Shown here piece by piece: positions 11,950-22,980 of a stretch of 64,000 nt of DNA (position 1 is the first letter of the stretch; each line of letters starts with the position of its first letter). The notes under the pieces are model-generated. The model ran no database searches and was not told the origin of the DNA. It saw nothing but the letters and a program-made list of their open reading frames with translations. The stretch spans positions 4,278,001-4,342,000 of the forward strand of contig NC_079244.1 in assembly GCF_028009165.1 (NCBI RefSeq), given 5' to 3'. The DNA is from Akanthomyces muscarius. Taxonomy: Eukaryota; Ascomycota; Sordariomycetes; Hypocreales; Cordycipitaceae. The position numbers and the translations under genes were made by a program.

Positions 11950-14177
11950 ATGAGCGACTTTGGTTCTTACGGCGGCGCCGACGAGGAGTATGCCTCGGTG
12001 CGCAAGTACAATGCCTTGGTGGTAAGTTTTTGGCGGATACGAACGCTGCGGCGTTGTCGAGTCTTTCACGGCTGACATTTTCGCGCAGGAAGCCGACTCG
12101 GACAGCTTCGAAAACTGGGAAAACCTCGTCAAGGCGTGCGAAGCCCTTGACGGTGGTCTGAACCGCAACTCCAGTCCTCAAGCGCTTGCGACCTTTCGCG
12201 ACGCCTACGACCGATTCCTTCTCAAGTTTCCTCTGCTCTTCGGCTACTGGAAGAAATATGCCGATCTCGAGTTTAATATCGCGGGACCCGAATCTGCCCA
12301 AATGGTATGTCTCCAACCCTGGAAGTGGTGGGAACAGCAGCTAACCCCCTTGCCCCAGGTGTACGAAAAAGGATGCGCCAGCATTTCCAATTCTGTCGAC
12401 TTGTGGACAGACTACTGCTCCTTCACCATGGACACTACTCATGATCCACAGATCGTCAGAGAGTAAGTTGATTGTCTTTTCCCCTCGCAACATATCACTC
12501 AACGCAGCACGCGCTTGCGCAACGATTCGCGGCTTCGAGCCTTGACAGATCCTGCACCTGCAGTCTGCTGGTGAGATAACTGGTGCTCCCCATCTCTCTG
12601 GATGCTCCCTTACGCTCTACCAGTGAATATGCCTTTGATCGCAACATACCTCTTTCCCCGGCTCAGAATTGATCAACCACACGATGCCTGGCATCACCCC
12701 CTCGCTGGATAGCCAGCCTGAAGCTGGATATCCCCCTGCCATGACCCTTGTATTTACCCTCACTCCCACATTCCTCCCGTATCCGCATTGTGAGATGGCA
12801 GCTAACAAGAAACGCAGACTGTTTGAGCGGGGGGCCTCATGCGTCGGGCTAGATTTTATGGCCCACCCCTTCTGGGACAAGTACATCGAGTATGAGGAGA
12901 GGCAGGAGGCGCAAGACCGCATATTTGCGCTTCTGGTCCGCATCATTCGCATTCCTATGCACCAATACGCACGCTACTTCGATCGCTTCCGCGCTCTCGC
13001 TCACACAAGGCCGCTGATCGAGGTCGTGGACGCGGAGACGCTCGCCAAGTTTCAGGCTGAGATAGCCACTGAAACGCCTGGTCAACGCCCAGAGATCGAT
13101 GTGGAACGTGATGTGCGAGGCAAGATTGACGGCATGTACTTTGAGGTGTTTCAATCCACGCAAAACGAGGTTTCGAAGCGATGGACATACGAATCAGAGA
13201 TCAAGCGTCCATATTTTCACGTCACGGAGCTTGAAAATGCTCAGCTGAGTAACTGGCGCAAATACCTCGACTTTGAGGAGGCGGAAGGCGACTACAGTCG
13301 CATCGTCTGCCTGTACGAGCGCTGCATGACGACATGCGCGTTCTACGACGAGTTTTGGTTCCGCTACACGCGGTGGATGGCTTCACAAGCTGAAAAGGAG
13401 TCGGAGACGAGGAACATCTTCATCCGCGCAGCCACAATGTTTGTGCCGTTGAGTCGGCCAGGCATCCGCATGCAGTGGGCCTACTTTGAAGAGAGCACCG
13501 GCCGGGTCGGCGTGGCGCTGGCCATCCACGAGGCTATCCTGATGAAGCTGCAGGACTGCACTGAGGTCATCATTTCGTGGGCCAACATGGAACGCCGGCA
13601 AAACGGAGTGGACGCTGCCATTCAGGTATACAAGGATCAGATTGACGCACCGACGGTTGACGTGTACACCAAGGCCGCGCTGGTGGCCGAGTGGGCGCTG
13701 TTGGTGTGGCGCGGCAAGGGATCGGCGGAGGACGCGCGGGCCATTTTCGTTAAGAACGTGCAGTGGTACGCGGACAGCCGGCACTTTTGGGACAAGTGGT
13801 TCGAGTTTGAGCTCAACCAGCAGGTCGACGGGCAGAGCGCGCCGGACCAGGCAGAGCGCCTACATCACGTCTTTGTGGAGCTCCGCAGCAAGAGCCGACT
13901 GTCGGCGGCGTCGAAGATGGAGCTGGCACAAGCGTACATGAACTACTTAGTGCAGCAGGGCGGCAAGGAGGCGATGAAGACGTTCTTGGAGGTGGACCGT
14001 GATATGTTTGGTCCGGCCTCGGTGCGCACCAAATCGTCGACAGAGGAGAATGGAGCTCAGCCGGTTGGAGAGCTGGACGGGACGAGCCGGCGCAAGGCCG
14101 AGACACAGTGGCTCAAGTTCTACGAAGCGCACTTTGAGCCGTTGGCAGAGGCGCAGGGGACGGCAGATTTCAATTGA
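11950..14177 (+). CDS. PRP39: Pre-mRNA processing factor 39, U1 snRNP-associated
   Basis: A 583-residue protein matching PRP39, a HAT-repeat scaffold of the U1 snRNP needed for 5' splice-site recognition. Exons are 11950-12021, 12089-12304, 12359-12462 and 12818-14177; all are GT-AG and the phases match. HAT-type helices with spaced Trp/Tyr residues run through the protein (for example DSFENWENLVKACEAL near the N-terminus, FWDKYIEYEERQEAQDRIF, LSNWRKYLDFEEAEGDYSRI, FWFRYTRWMASQAEKES). The start is the ATG giving MSDFGSYGGADEEYASVRK. Intron 3 is 355 nt, several times longer than the other introns in this window, and contains a candidate cassette exon (see findings). The C-terminal end has a short Ser/Glu-rich linker. 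The gene is divergent from the phosphatase. Identification is confident from the repeat pattern and N-terminus. Confidence 0.9.
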
Positions 14178-15362
14178 AGAGTGTGCAGGAGTATAGTATA
14201 GTATACCGGATGATGGAAGGAGAAAGTATGTAGGTTGGCGTTATGGCTATAGCTAAGCGGCCCGGCGTGGCCATGTAAACAGGGTGGCTATAGTGTTTGG
14301 ACTATGTGAATGAAAATTGATTGTCCTTTTCCGTATTTTTCTTTTCTTCCATGTCTGTCAGGCGATGGTGACTTGCAAGTGATTTATGGGGTCCGTGGTC
14401 GGTGACGAGAATGACGCATATAAAACTATCAGAAAGCAAGAGTGAATGGAATTGCGAGATGGACAACAGGGCGTGAATTGGGCCGGCCATCTGGCGTGCG
14501 GTGCTTCACGGTCCTCTTGGACACTGAGATGCGCCGATTCCGATGGGCAGAGTCGGAGACCGGCCGCGGGCACCCGAGAAAAAATCGAGATACGTCAGCC
14601 GAGCCAAAAACCGACAGCGGCCAACGGCTTTACTGAGGCAGTACAGATAGTTTACCATTAGCTTTTTTTATTCCAACCCGTCGGAAATCTGGCGTTCGAA
14701 TGATCACTGGGCACTACAGCTACTCTTCCCCTGATATCAACAAAAAATAAAATACCGTCGACTTGATTCGTCGCCCGTCAGACCAACCGGGTACATGCTC
14801 GCTCGGCTTCCCACGTTCCACATCGACCCATTTTCTCTCACGCGCTTTTGCCTCTGCAGAAGAGTTGATAAGTAGACCCGCCGTGCGACCCGCCCGTTGT
14901 TGAACCACTCAGACGCTGCCAATTTCAATTGTGCCTGTAACAAAAGGGTCCAGAAACTTTTTTCGTTGGTACCTTGAAGTTGGGAGTACCTGTGACGAAA
15001 TCAGAGGGCGCGCGCGGTCCTCGGCTCTGCCCAACACGGGTAACTCGTGGATCCTCTCTTCTGCGACGAAAGCACGCCCTTGTATTTCTCAGCCTCTCTC
15101 TCTCTCCCCACCAGGCCGTTGCCACTTTGTTTTTTTCTCTCTCTTCTCTCTTTGCTCTTGCAAATACCGTGTAGTTTCAGAGTACTGTCATCATCGTGAG
15201 TTTTGCCCCAATTCCTCGTTTGCCCCCTTCCCGAGCCATCGCCGAGCTTAAGCACGCAACTGTCCTTATAAGCTACGCTTTTTGCTGAAGCTGCGCAAAT
15301 GCTGTTGCCTCACATCTCTCACTCTTTTTTATACACATTTCACTAACGCTTCTTCACTGAAG
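14178..15362. other. Intergenic region, promoter of the peroxidase gene
   Basis: About 1.2 kb without a supported gene. The right half is rich in C/T, including a TCTC run near 15096-15112, leading into the peroxidase start. The left part should include the PRP39 3' UTR. Confidence 0.6.
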
Positions 15363-16508
15363 ATGGCTTCCTTTTCTCGTCAGTTTGCCCGCACAGCGGC
15401 CCGCAACACCTTTGCCTCGGCCATCCCCCGCCAGGCCTTCCGCAGCAGCGGCCGCCGGTTCTACTCGTCCGAGGCGCCCAAGCAGTCGTCGTCGTCTGGC
15501 CTGCTCTACGTCGGCGGTGCCGCCGCCGCCGGTGGTCTCGGCTACTGGTTCTACGCCAACAACAAGGCCGGTGCCGCCACCAAGCTCGCCAACCCGACCA
15601 AGGCCGACTACCAGGCCGTGTACGACGAGATTGCCGCGCGCCTCGAGGAAAAGGACGACTACGACGACGGCAGCTTCGGCCCCGTGCTCCTGCGCCTCGC
15701 CTGGCACGCGTCGGGCACCTACGATAAGGAGACGGGCACCGGCGGCAGCAACGGCGCCACGATGCGCTTCAAGCCCGAGTCGAGCCACGGCGCCAACGCC
15801 GGCCTGGTTGCCGCCCGCGACTTCCTCGACCCCGTCAAGGCCAAGTTCCCCTGGATCACCTACTCGGACCTCTGGATCCTGGGCGGCGTCTGCGCCATCC
15901 AGGAGATGCAGGGCCCCATTGTGCCCTACCGCCCCGGCCGCTCCGACCGCGACGTCGCCGCCTGCACCCCCGACGGCCGCCTCCCCGACGCCACCCAGGG
16001 CGGCGACCACCTCCGCAGCATCTTCTACCGCATGGGCTTCAACGACCAGGAGATTGTCGCCCTCTCCGGCGCCCACGCCCTCGGCCGCTGCCACAAGGAC
16101 CGCTCCGGCTTTGACGGTCCCTGGACCTTTTCCCCTACCGTCCTGACCAACGACTTTTACACCCTGCTCCTCGACCAGCAGTGGCAGTGGAAGAAGTGGG
16201 ATGGCCCCAAGCAGGTATGTTAAGACTCATGTTTTTCTTCTTCATTTCCTTTGAATCGCTAAAGCTGACAAAAACAAAAGTACGAGGACAAGAGCACCAA
16301 GAGCCTCATGATGCTGCCCACCGACATGGCCCTGGTCCAGGACAAGGCCTTCCGCCCCCACGTTGAGCGCTACGCCAAGAGCAACGACGAGTTCTTCAAG
16401 GACTTCTCCGCCGTTGTCCTTCGCCTCTTTGAGCTCGGCGTCCCTTTTGCCGCTGGCAACGAGTCGCAGCGCTGGACCATGAAGCCCACCTGGGACGAGA
16501 GCAAATAG
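15363..16508 (+). CDS. CCP1: Cytochrome c peroxidase, mitochondrial
   Basis: A class I haem peroxidase of 359 residues that reduces hydrogen peroxide with electrons from cytochrome c in the mitochondrial intermembrane space. Exons are 15363-16214 and 16281-16508, with a 66-nt intron. Residues 1-35 form a basic, Arg/Ser/Ala-rich presequence; residues 46-65 form a hydrophobic Gly/Ala-rich segment, as in the bipartite signals of intermembrane-space proteins. The distal haem site is in RLAWHASG (Arg111, Trp114, His115), the proximal ligand is His238 in [10 protein letters not shown], and Trp254 in GPW fits the radical-forming Trp of cytochrome c peroxidases. Length and motif order agree with the family. 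The start at 15363 is preferred over an upstream in-frame ATG at 15300 because the presequence begins there. Confidence 0.96.
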
Positions 16509-17471
16509 AGAAAGAACAATTCTGCGAGACGCGGGAAAAAAAGTGTAGACATAGAAATTTAGACGATAGACGGCCAAACTGGCCCAGCCCGAAGCGGCTG
16601 TTTTGTTAAGTTAGAGAGCAACGCCGACAGGCCATCTATTTTGATTATTTATTTTTATTTTTTATTTTTTATTTTTTATAAATGCACGATCTTGTTCAAT
16701 ACCATGCTGTTATAGCTCCATTGTGCCTGGCACCATGACGCACAGTGGCGCATATTAAAAAAAGGGTCACCGGGAATGACTTACCATCCCGCCGTCCCGG
16801 CGCATGCAGCCACATTGGGCATGAAATCGGCCAATTGATCGACAAACGCATCGCAATAGCTCTTTGACAAATGTGCCCAACTGAAAATTGCATCTTGAAA
16901 CCTTCCCTGCGATGCTTTGCGACAGCTCGCCTCGATCTCGGGGTCCTGCATCTGCCACCTTATCTTCCGTGCCCCGCCCTGCTGATAAATACACTGCCGA
17001 TCATCAAGGTGCAGCGCCAGATTTGTTGCAGAGCAAAGCGGATTGATAATATAGCATTTGTCTTCTAGCATTATTCAGCGACTGCGAGCTACAATTCAAC
17101 TATCCGAGAATTATCCTGATTTTATTCCCGGAGCTATTTGCGACCCATTAGGGATTCATAGACTTTGGCAACTGGCGCGGGCACGTCATAGATCACTAAA
17201 AGTTAACAAGTCTGCACCCCTCAATCCCGAATGCCCGAAAGACGCTATAAAAGCACAACCACCTCCCTCTTCCTGGGTCAATTTGACGATGCGACCTGTA
17301 CACTGGCAGCTAGCTCGAACTTGCTACTCCTACTCCTCATTAGCGTCACCTGCAGTAAAGACAGCATCCACCCGCGTTAGCTGGCGCCGTCTTGATTCCG
17401 CTACTCTACTACAACGCTTCTTCCACCCCGCACCTCTCCGACGCCAACATCACAGCACAGCCGCAGCAACC
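16509..17471. other. Intergenic region with possible coding extension of the downstream oxidoreductase
   Basis: The left part holds the peroxidase 3' UTR, with a T/A-rich tract around 16640-16680. The right part (17289-17471) is an open, in-frame extension of the Old Yellow Enzyme gene that could encode a mitochondrial presequence. No other gene is seen. Confidence 0.5.
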
Positions 17472-18790
17472 ATGGGCTCGTACAGCACCGTCAACAAGGC
17501 CGCCCCCGGCGTGCCCTTTTACACGCCCGCGCAGGAGCCCGCCATCGGCTCCGTCGAGGACGAGGGCCAGGCCGGCTCGGCGCCGACGCTCTTCCAGCCC
17601 ATCAAGGTCCGCGGGCTGGAGCAGCAGAACCGCGTCGTCGTGTCGCCCATGTGCCAGTACAGCGCCGACGACGGCCACCTGACCGACTACCACCTGGTGC
17701 ACCTGGGCCAGCTGGCGCTGCACGGCGCGGGCCTCGTCTTTGTCGAGGCGACGGCCGTCGAGGCGCGCGGCCGCATCAGCCCCGAGGACAGCGGCCTCTG
17801 GAAGGACTCGCAGATTGCGCCGCTCAAGCGCATCGTCGACTTTGTGCACAGCCAGAATGCCAAGATTGGCATCCAGATTGGCCACGCCGGCCGCAAGGCG
17901 AGCACCCTCGCGCCCTGGCTCGGCGGCACCGCCAACAAGACCATTGCCGACAAGGACGCCAACGGCTGGCCCGACGACGTCGTGGGCATGAGCCCGATCC
18001 CGTTTGCCGACGACCACGCCTCGCCCAAGGAGCTGACCGTGGCGGAGATCAAGGGTCTGGTCCAGGCCTTTGCCGACACTGCCAAGCGCGCTGTGGCCGC
18101 CGGCTTTGATACAATCGAGATTCACGCGGCGCATGGCTACCTGCTGACCAGCTCGCTGTCGCCTCTGAGCAACGTAAGTTCTTGTCTCGTTCCGTGCATG
18201 ACATGGGGTGCATTCTAACGGGCATTTCGTGATAGACACGCACCGACGAATACGGCGGCAGCTACGAGAACCGCACCCGGATGCTCAAGGAGGTAATCGG
18301 CGCCGTCCGAGGCGTCATCCCCGAGGCCATGCCGCTGTGGCTGCGCGTGTCCGGCTCCGAGTGGATGGAGTCGTCGGGCGCGCCCTCGTGGGACCTCGAG
18401 AGCACCATCCGGCTGGCCAAGGAGCTGCCCGCGCTCGGCGTCGACGTGCTCGACGTCAGCAGCGGCGGCAACAACTCGGCGCAAAAGATCCCCATGGACA
18501 ACAAGCGCTTCCAGTCGGACCTGGCGAAGGAGGTCCGCAAGGCGGTCCTCGCCGACAAGCTGCCGCTGCTGATTGGCACCGTCGGCTTCATCACCGACAG
18601 CCAGACGGCTGCGGGCCTGGTGCAGGAGGGCGGGCCCGAGCAGGCCGCCGACTTTGCGCTGCTGGCGAGGCAGTTTCTGCGCGAGCCCGAGTGGGTGCTC
18701 CGGGCGGCGCACGAGCTCAAGGTCAAGGCCAAGTGGCCGAACCAGTATCACCGCGCCGGGCCCCCGGCCACCTTTGAGCGCCACTTCTAG
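17472..18790 (+). CDS. NADH:flavin oxidoreductase, Old Yellow Enzyme (YqjM-like) family
   Basis: An FMN-dependent ene-reductase of 418 residues. Exons are 17472-18173 and 18236-18790, joined in phase 0 across a 62-nt intron (donor GTAAGT). Family marks: VVVSPMCQYSADDGHLTDYH near residues 55-75 (the Cys/Tyr active-site strand of YqjM-type enzymes), GHAGRK in the FMN-phosphate region, and HAAHGYLL, the substrate- and flavin-binding His-Ala-Ala-His motif. The DEYGGSYENRTR segment follows at the start of exon 2, and the C-terminus keeps the GxVGxIT and ADFALLARQFLREP segments of the barrel. Such enzymes reduce alpha,beta-unsaturated carbonyls with NAD(P)H; the natural substrate is unknown. The ATG at 17472 has good context (CAACC-ATG-G), but the frame stays open upstream to an ATG at 17289 that would add 61 basic residues. 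Confidence 0.92.
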
Positions 18791-20291
18791 AATAAACGAC
18801 GGCCTACCCTACAACGGTGCTTGCTTGGCGAAAGCTGGCGATTTCGTGCAAATCATGGCTAAAATAGACGTATAGACGAATTATATGAATTCATACTTGT
18901 TATGATCAACCTTTGTAGCCGATCAACACTTGCAATAGTTCATGCACTATGTGGCCTCATCGTTCAGCATTCAATATCTGCAGAAGCCACATAGACAAGA
19001 GAAGCTCCCAGCTCAGCGGGTTACGGGTGCATACAAGACACGGGTTCAATATTGCACAGTGAAAGAGTCAGCAGACGCAAGACTCATGAAATATTTATGC
19101 AAAAATCAAGCTTCCAGACTGGTCGGTGGCGCGTGAGGCTGTCTGTTGGATCTGGCACTCCACCGGCTGTCTGCAGATGGCGTCTCGTTGTGGCCAGATA
19201 TCTAAACAAGTTTCAATTGTATCCGAGATCCACCCGGGCCTATGGTGTATCGGCGCGATGGATTGGTAGGATTTGTATGAACCGGATGGCGGAAAAGGAC
19301 ATGGTCTTCTCAGCAGAGTGCGAGCTGAGCTGCACGCAGCTCCGAGACCCTGTCTGGGAAGCGCTCGTGATACATACGGTAGCCGGAGAAAAAGATACGT
19401 GGTGAAGTTGCATCGAGTGAGAACGGGGCGAGGCTGGAGCACAGGGTGACTACCTAGATGCTAGGTTGTGCTGGCTGGAGAGAAGGCTGGCAGCCGTGCA
19501 AGCCACCCGTGGCCACAAGTCTGGGCGCTTACAATTGTTGGAATTTTTTTTTTTTGATTAGCTGAAAACCCCCCCTCGAAAATACAGGTGTCCTTTTGGG
19601 CGAGGACCAACTTGCCAGTGTTTCCGCGAATTTGTCTTGACTTATCGCTGTTCCTCCGAAAAAAGGTACATTTTGGCTTTTGGTGTGGTCAGCCTTGGAT
19701 TTGTCAGGCGGGACGGTACCTGTGGATGGCACGGAAACCTCACGATTGGCCAGGTACCTGCCCATCCCTCCCGGCAGTGTGGCGAAAGCTACCCTCCCCT
19801 GCCGGGACTGCAAGGTGCTAGCGGGCCCCGCTGGCGCGATTTACAGTGGGCTGTCGAGGCTCTCAGGGCCTCAAGGTGGCGTCCCAGCTCGCTGCAGCCA
19901 CGGCCGCGCTGCATGCCGTAGCACAGTGCAGTGAAGTGATTTAGTGGTCGAGCCCGCTGCAAGCTCTGCGCTGAGGCGGCCGAAACAGCTGGCCCAGCCT
20001 TTCGCCGCTTTGGCAAGCTACTGGCAGGCCAGGTTGGCCACTGGCCAGGTCCCCTGCTCCGCCGCCCGCCATTGGAAAGGGACACTTGTTCAATTGACGC
20101 CTCGTCCAGCTCCCCACACTGCCAACCTCCCCACGCTGGCCATACATTACCATCAACCATCCCCAAGATCCAAGGCAACTTCTTCCTCTTGCTTTCCTCG
20201 CCACGCAACATCTGGAAAAAGTTCAGTGTCGCCCATCTGTACATTTTCCCATATACCCCTTTCCCATTCCATCACACACACACACATCAAG
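18791..20291. other. Intergenic region upstream of PDI
   Basis: About 1.5 kb without a supported gene. The last 200 nt are C-rich with a short CACACA run just before the PDI start. Short frames in both strands lack family features. Confidence 0.6.
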
Positions 20292-21882
20292 ATGCAGCAC
20301 AAGCGCATTTGTCTCGGCCTCTTCGCCGCCTTTGCTGGCCTGGTCACTGCCGCCGACGACTCGGACGTCACCCAGCTCACTGGCAAGACCTTTGACGACT
20401 TCGTCAAGACCAACGACCTGGTCCTCGCCGAGTGTAAGTTGCATCAAAGCTGCCTGCACCCGTCAATCATGCCAACACAGAGCTAACAAGGCCATCTCTC
20501 TAGTCTTTGCTCCCTGGTGCGGCCACTGCAAGGCCCTCGCCCCCGAGTATGAGGAGGCTGCCACCTCCCTGAAGGAGAAGAACATCAAGCTCGCCAAGAT
20601 TGACTGCACCGAGGAGGCTGATCTCTGCCAGTCCCACGGTGTCGAGGGCTACCCCACCCTCAAGGTCTTCCGCGGCGCCGACAACGTCTCCCCCTACGGT
20701 GGCCAGCGCAAGGCCGCTGCCATCACCTCCTACATGGTCAAGCAGTCCCTGCCCGCCGTCTCCGCCCTCGAGAAGGATACCCTCGCGGACTTCAAGACGG
20801 CCGACAAGGTCGTTGTCGTCGCCTACGTTGCCGAGGACGACAAGACCTCTGCCGACGTCTTCAAGACGGTCGCTGAGAAGTTCCGCAACGACTACCTCTT
20901 TGGTTCCGTCGCCGACGCCGCCCTGGCCGAGGCTGACGGTGTCAAGGCCCCCGCCGTTGTCCTCTACAAGTCCTTTGACGAGGGCAAGACCGTCTTCAAG
21001 GGCAAGAAGTTCGAGGCTGAGGCTATCGAGGAGTTTGCCAAGACCGCTGCCACCCCCCTCATCGGCGAGATTGGCCCCGAGACGTACGCTGGCTATATGT
21101 CCGCCGGCCTTCCCCTTGCCTACATCTTTGCCGAGACCGAGGACGAGCGCGCCGACCTCGGCAAGGCCCTCAAGTCCGTCGCTGAGAAGCACAAGGGCAA
21201 GGTCAACTTTGGTACCATTGATGCCAAGTCTTTCGGCGCCCACGCCGGCAACCTGAACCTCAAGACCGACAAGTTCCCCTCCTTTGCCATCCAGGACATT
21301 GAGGGCAACAAGAAGTTCCCCTTTGACCAGGAGAAGGAGATTACCGAGAAGAACATTGCCAAGTTTGTCGACGACTACGTCGCCGGCAAGGTTGAGCCCA
21401 GCATCAAGTCGGAGCCCATCCCCGAGTCCCAGGACGGCCCCGTCACCGTCGTTGTCGCCAAGAACTACGACGACATTGTCCTCGACAACAACAAGGACGT
21501 CCTCATCGAGTTCTACGCCCCCTGGTGCGGTCACTGCAAGGCTCTCGCCCCCAAGTATGACCAGCTCGGCGCAGCCTTCCAGGAGTCCGAGTTCAAGGAC
21601 AAGGTCACCATCGCCAAGGTCGACGCCACGCTCAACGACGTCCCCGATGACATCTCTGGCTTCCCCACCATCAAGCTGTACGCCGCCGGCGACAAGAAGA
21701 ACCCCGTCACCTACAACGGCGCCCGCACTCCCGAGGACCTCATCGAGTTCATCAAGGAGAACGGCAAGCACAAGGCCTCCGTCACCATCAAGGAGGAGGC
21801 TACCGAGGAGGCTGCCCCCGCCGCTTCCAAGGAGAAGAAGGATGTTGCCGACGAGGAGGAGGGTGACCACGACGAGTTGTAA
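20292..21882 (+). CDS. PDI1: Protein disulfide isomerase
   Basis: An ER-lumen thiol oxidoreductase/isomerase of 506 residues that forms and rearranges disulfides in secretory proteins. Exons are 20292-20433 and 20504-21882 (70-nt intron, phases match). The signal peptide spans about residues 1-20 (hydrophobic GLFAAFAGLVTA). Domain order is a-b-b'-a': the first active site is WCGHC with Cys53/Cys56 and the second is WCGHC with Cys389/Cys392, each preceded by APW. The middle thioredoxin-like domains lack active cysteines, as expected. The acidic C-terminus ends in HDEL, the ER retrieval signal. The codon bias is strongly toward C-ending codons, consistent with high expression. A long antisense frame over this gene is a by-product of that bias. 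Confidence 0.98.
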
Positions 21883-22205
21883 ACGTCATGTATTAGTGAA
21901 TCATAAAATTGGGAATGTTTACGAGGGTTTCTTTTTTGTTACTATACGGTTGCCACAGTCGCGCCAATGATTTATAGTTTTTCTGCGAGTCAATACACAT
22001 TTCGGATCAAAATAGATCATGTACTCCATACCACTGGCACTTTCTTTCTTCTGTAATGAATCTTTGCTTGTTCTCAGTATTGTTGTACAGCTACGCAATG
22101 TCGATTACGACATGTCGTTTCATTGAAACCATTTCGCGGTAGCATCTTCCAATCCCACCTGTGCTTCCGTGCCATCCCGGTTACGTCCGGCCATGCGCTC
22201 TTTAT
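21883..22205. other. Convergent intergenic region
   Basis: A 3'-to-3' spacer between PDI (+) and the small mitochondrial protein gene (-). Only 3' UTR-like sequence is seen. Confidence 0.6.
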
Positions 22206-22634
22206 TTATTTTTTTCCCTGAGCTATTTGCTCCAGGTTCTTGACGTAGCTGGTCAATCGGGTGACGGAGGCTTGCAGTGTCTAGTGTAGTGTTAGTATCA
22301 ATTTAGTCTTAAATCCAATAAGAGAGAACGTCGAACGTACGTAGATATCCTCGGTCAGCAGGTCGTTGGAGGTCTTGTACTCTTGGACGAGGTAGGTGTA
22401 GACGCTGCTGCCGGCAACGGTGCATCCGAGGAGGAAGCCAAAGAGGCTGCAAAGTCAGTGTCAGCATAAAAAGCATTCGGCGCAGAGGAACAAGACGAAC
22501 CCGCCGCGGAATGCACCCATGGGCTTCTTGGCCACCAGAGGAGCGTCGGCCATGCGGCGCGCTGTGCTGTGGAAGCCAGCACGGCCGGCCAGGGCGGCGC
22601 GGCCCAGTACGACTCTCGATGCGGTGGCGTACAT
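22206..22634 (-). CDS. Small mitochondrial membrane protein, function unknown
   Basis: A 104-residue protein assembled from three exons: 22501-22634, 22341-22446 and 22206-22280, with introns of 54 and 60 nt. The second intron has a TACTAAC-like branch point, and all phases match. Residues 1-30 form an Arg/Ala/Ser-rich presequence without acids, ending near FHSTARR, typical for mitochondrial import. Residues about 43-62 form a Gly-rich membrane segment (FRGGLFGFLLGCTVAGSSVY). The C-terminal 40 residues are predicted helical/coiled-coil (EYKTSNDLLTEDIYTLQASV). The layout suggests a single-pass inner-membrane protein; the glycine-spaced helix recalls proteins that oligomerise in the inner membrane, but I cannot name the family. 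It is head-to-head with VPS71. Confidence 0.85.
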
Positions 22635-22980
22635 TATTAGGGATTGCTGTGTGATGAGGGGAGAGCGATTCGACTTTGGTGGTGGTGGTGCAATTGGGAG
22701 GAAGCTTTCAGGAAGGAGGGTGATGCTGGGGTTTCGGCGAAGCAAGCTGGCCCGGTTCGGGGAGGGTGGCAACGAACCTGATTGGGGGCTTCGGCTTGGG
22801 CAAGCTCTCCAGGGTCTCCACCCTGGGGGGGGACCTTTTCTTCTGCCGTGTGACGGGCATTGCCTCAACGCACAACGCTAACCAGAACATGCACGCGACT
22901 GACAACGCTGTAACTTGGGAAAAAAAAAAAAGACCAACCACACACGCAACAAGATTATGCAAGCCTGAAATTTGATCGAA
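22635..22980. promoter_or_regulatory. Bidirectional promoter region
   Basis: Only 346 nt separate the start codons of the small mitochondrial protein (-) and the SWR1-complex subunit (+), so both promoters must share this stretch. It contains a GGT-repeat stretch near 22677-22690 and an A12 run near 22920. No defined factor sites were recognised. Confidence 0.6.

Noticed and set aside
20500..21870. 456-codon open frame antisense to PDI
   Set aside because: It is the mirror of a strongly biased coding strand (C-ending codons leave few antisense stops) and reads as Leu/Gly/Val/Asp low-complexity sequence without domains.
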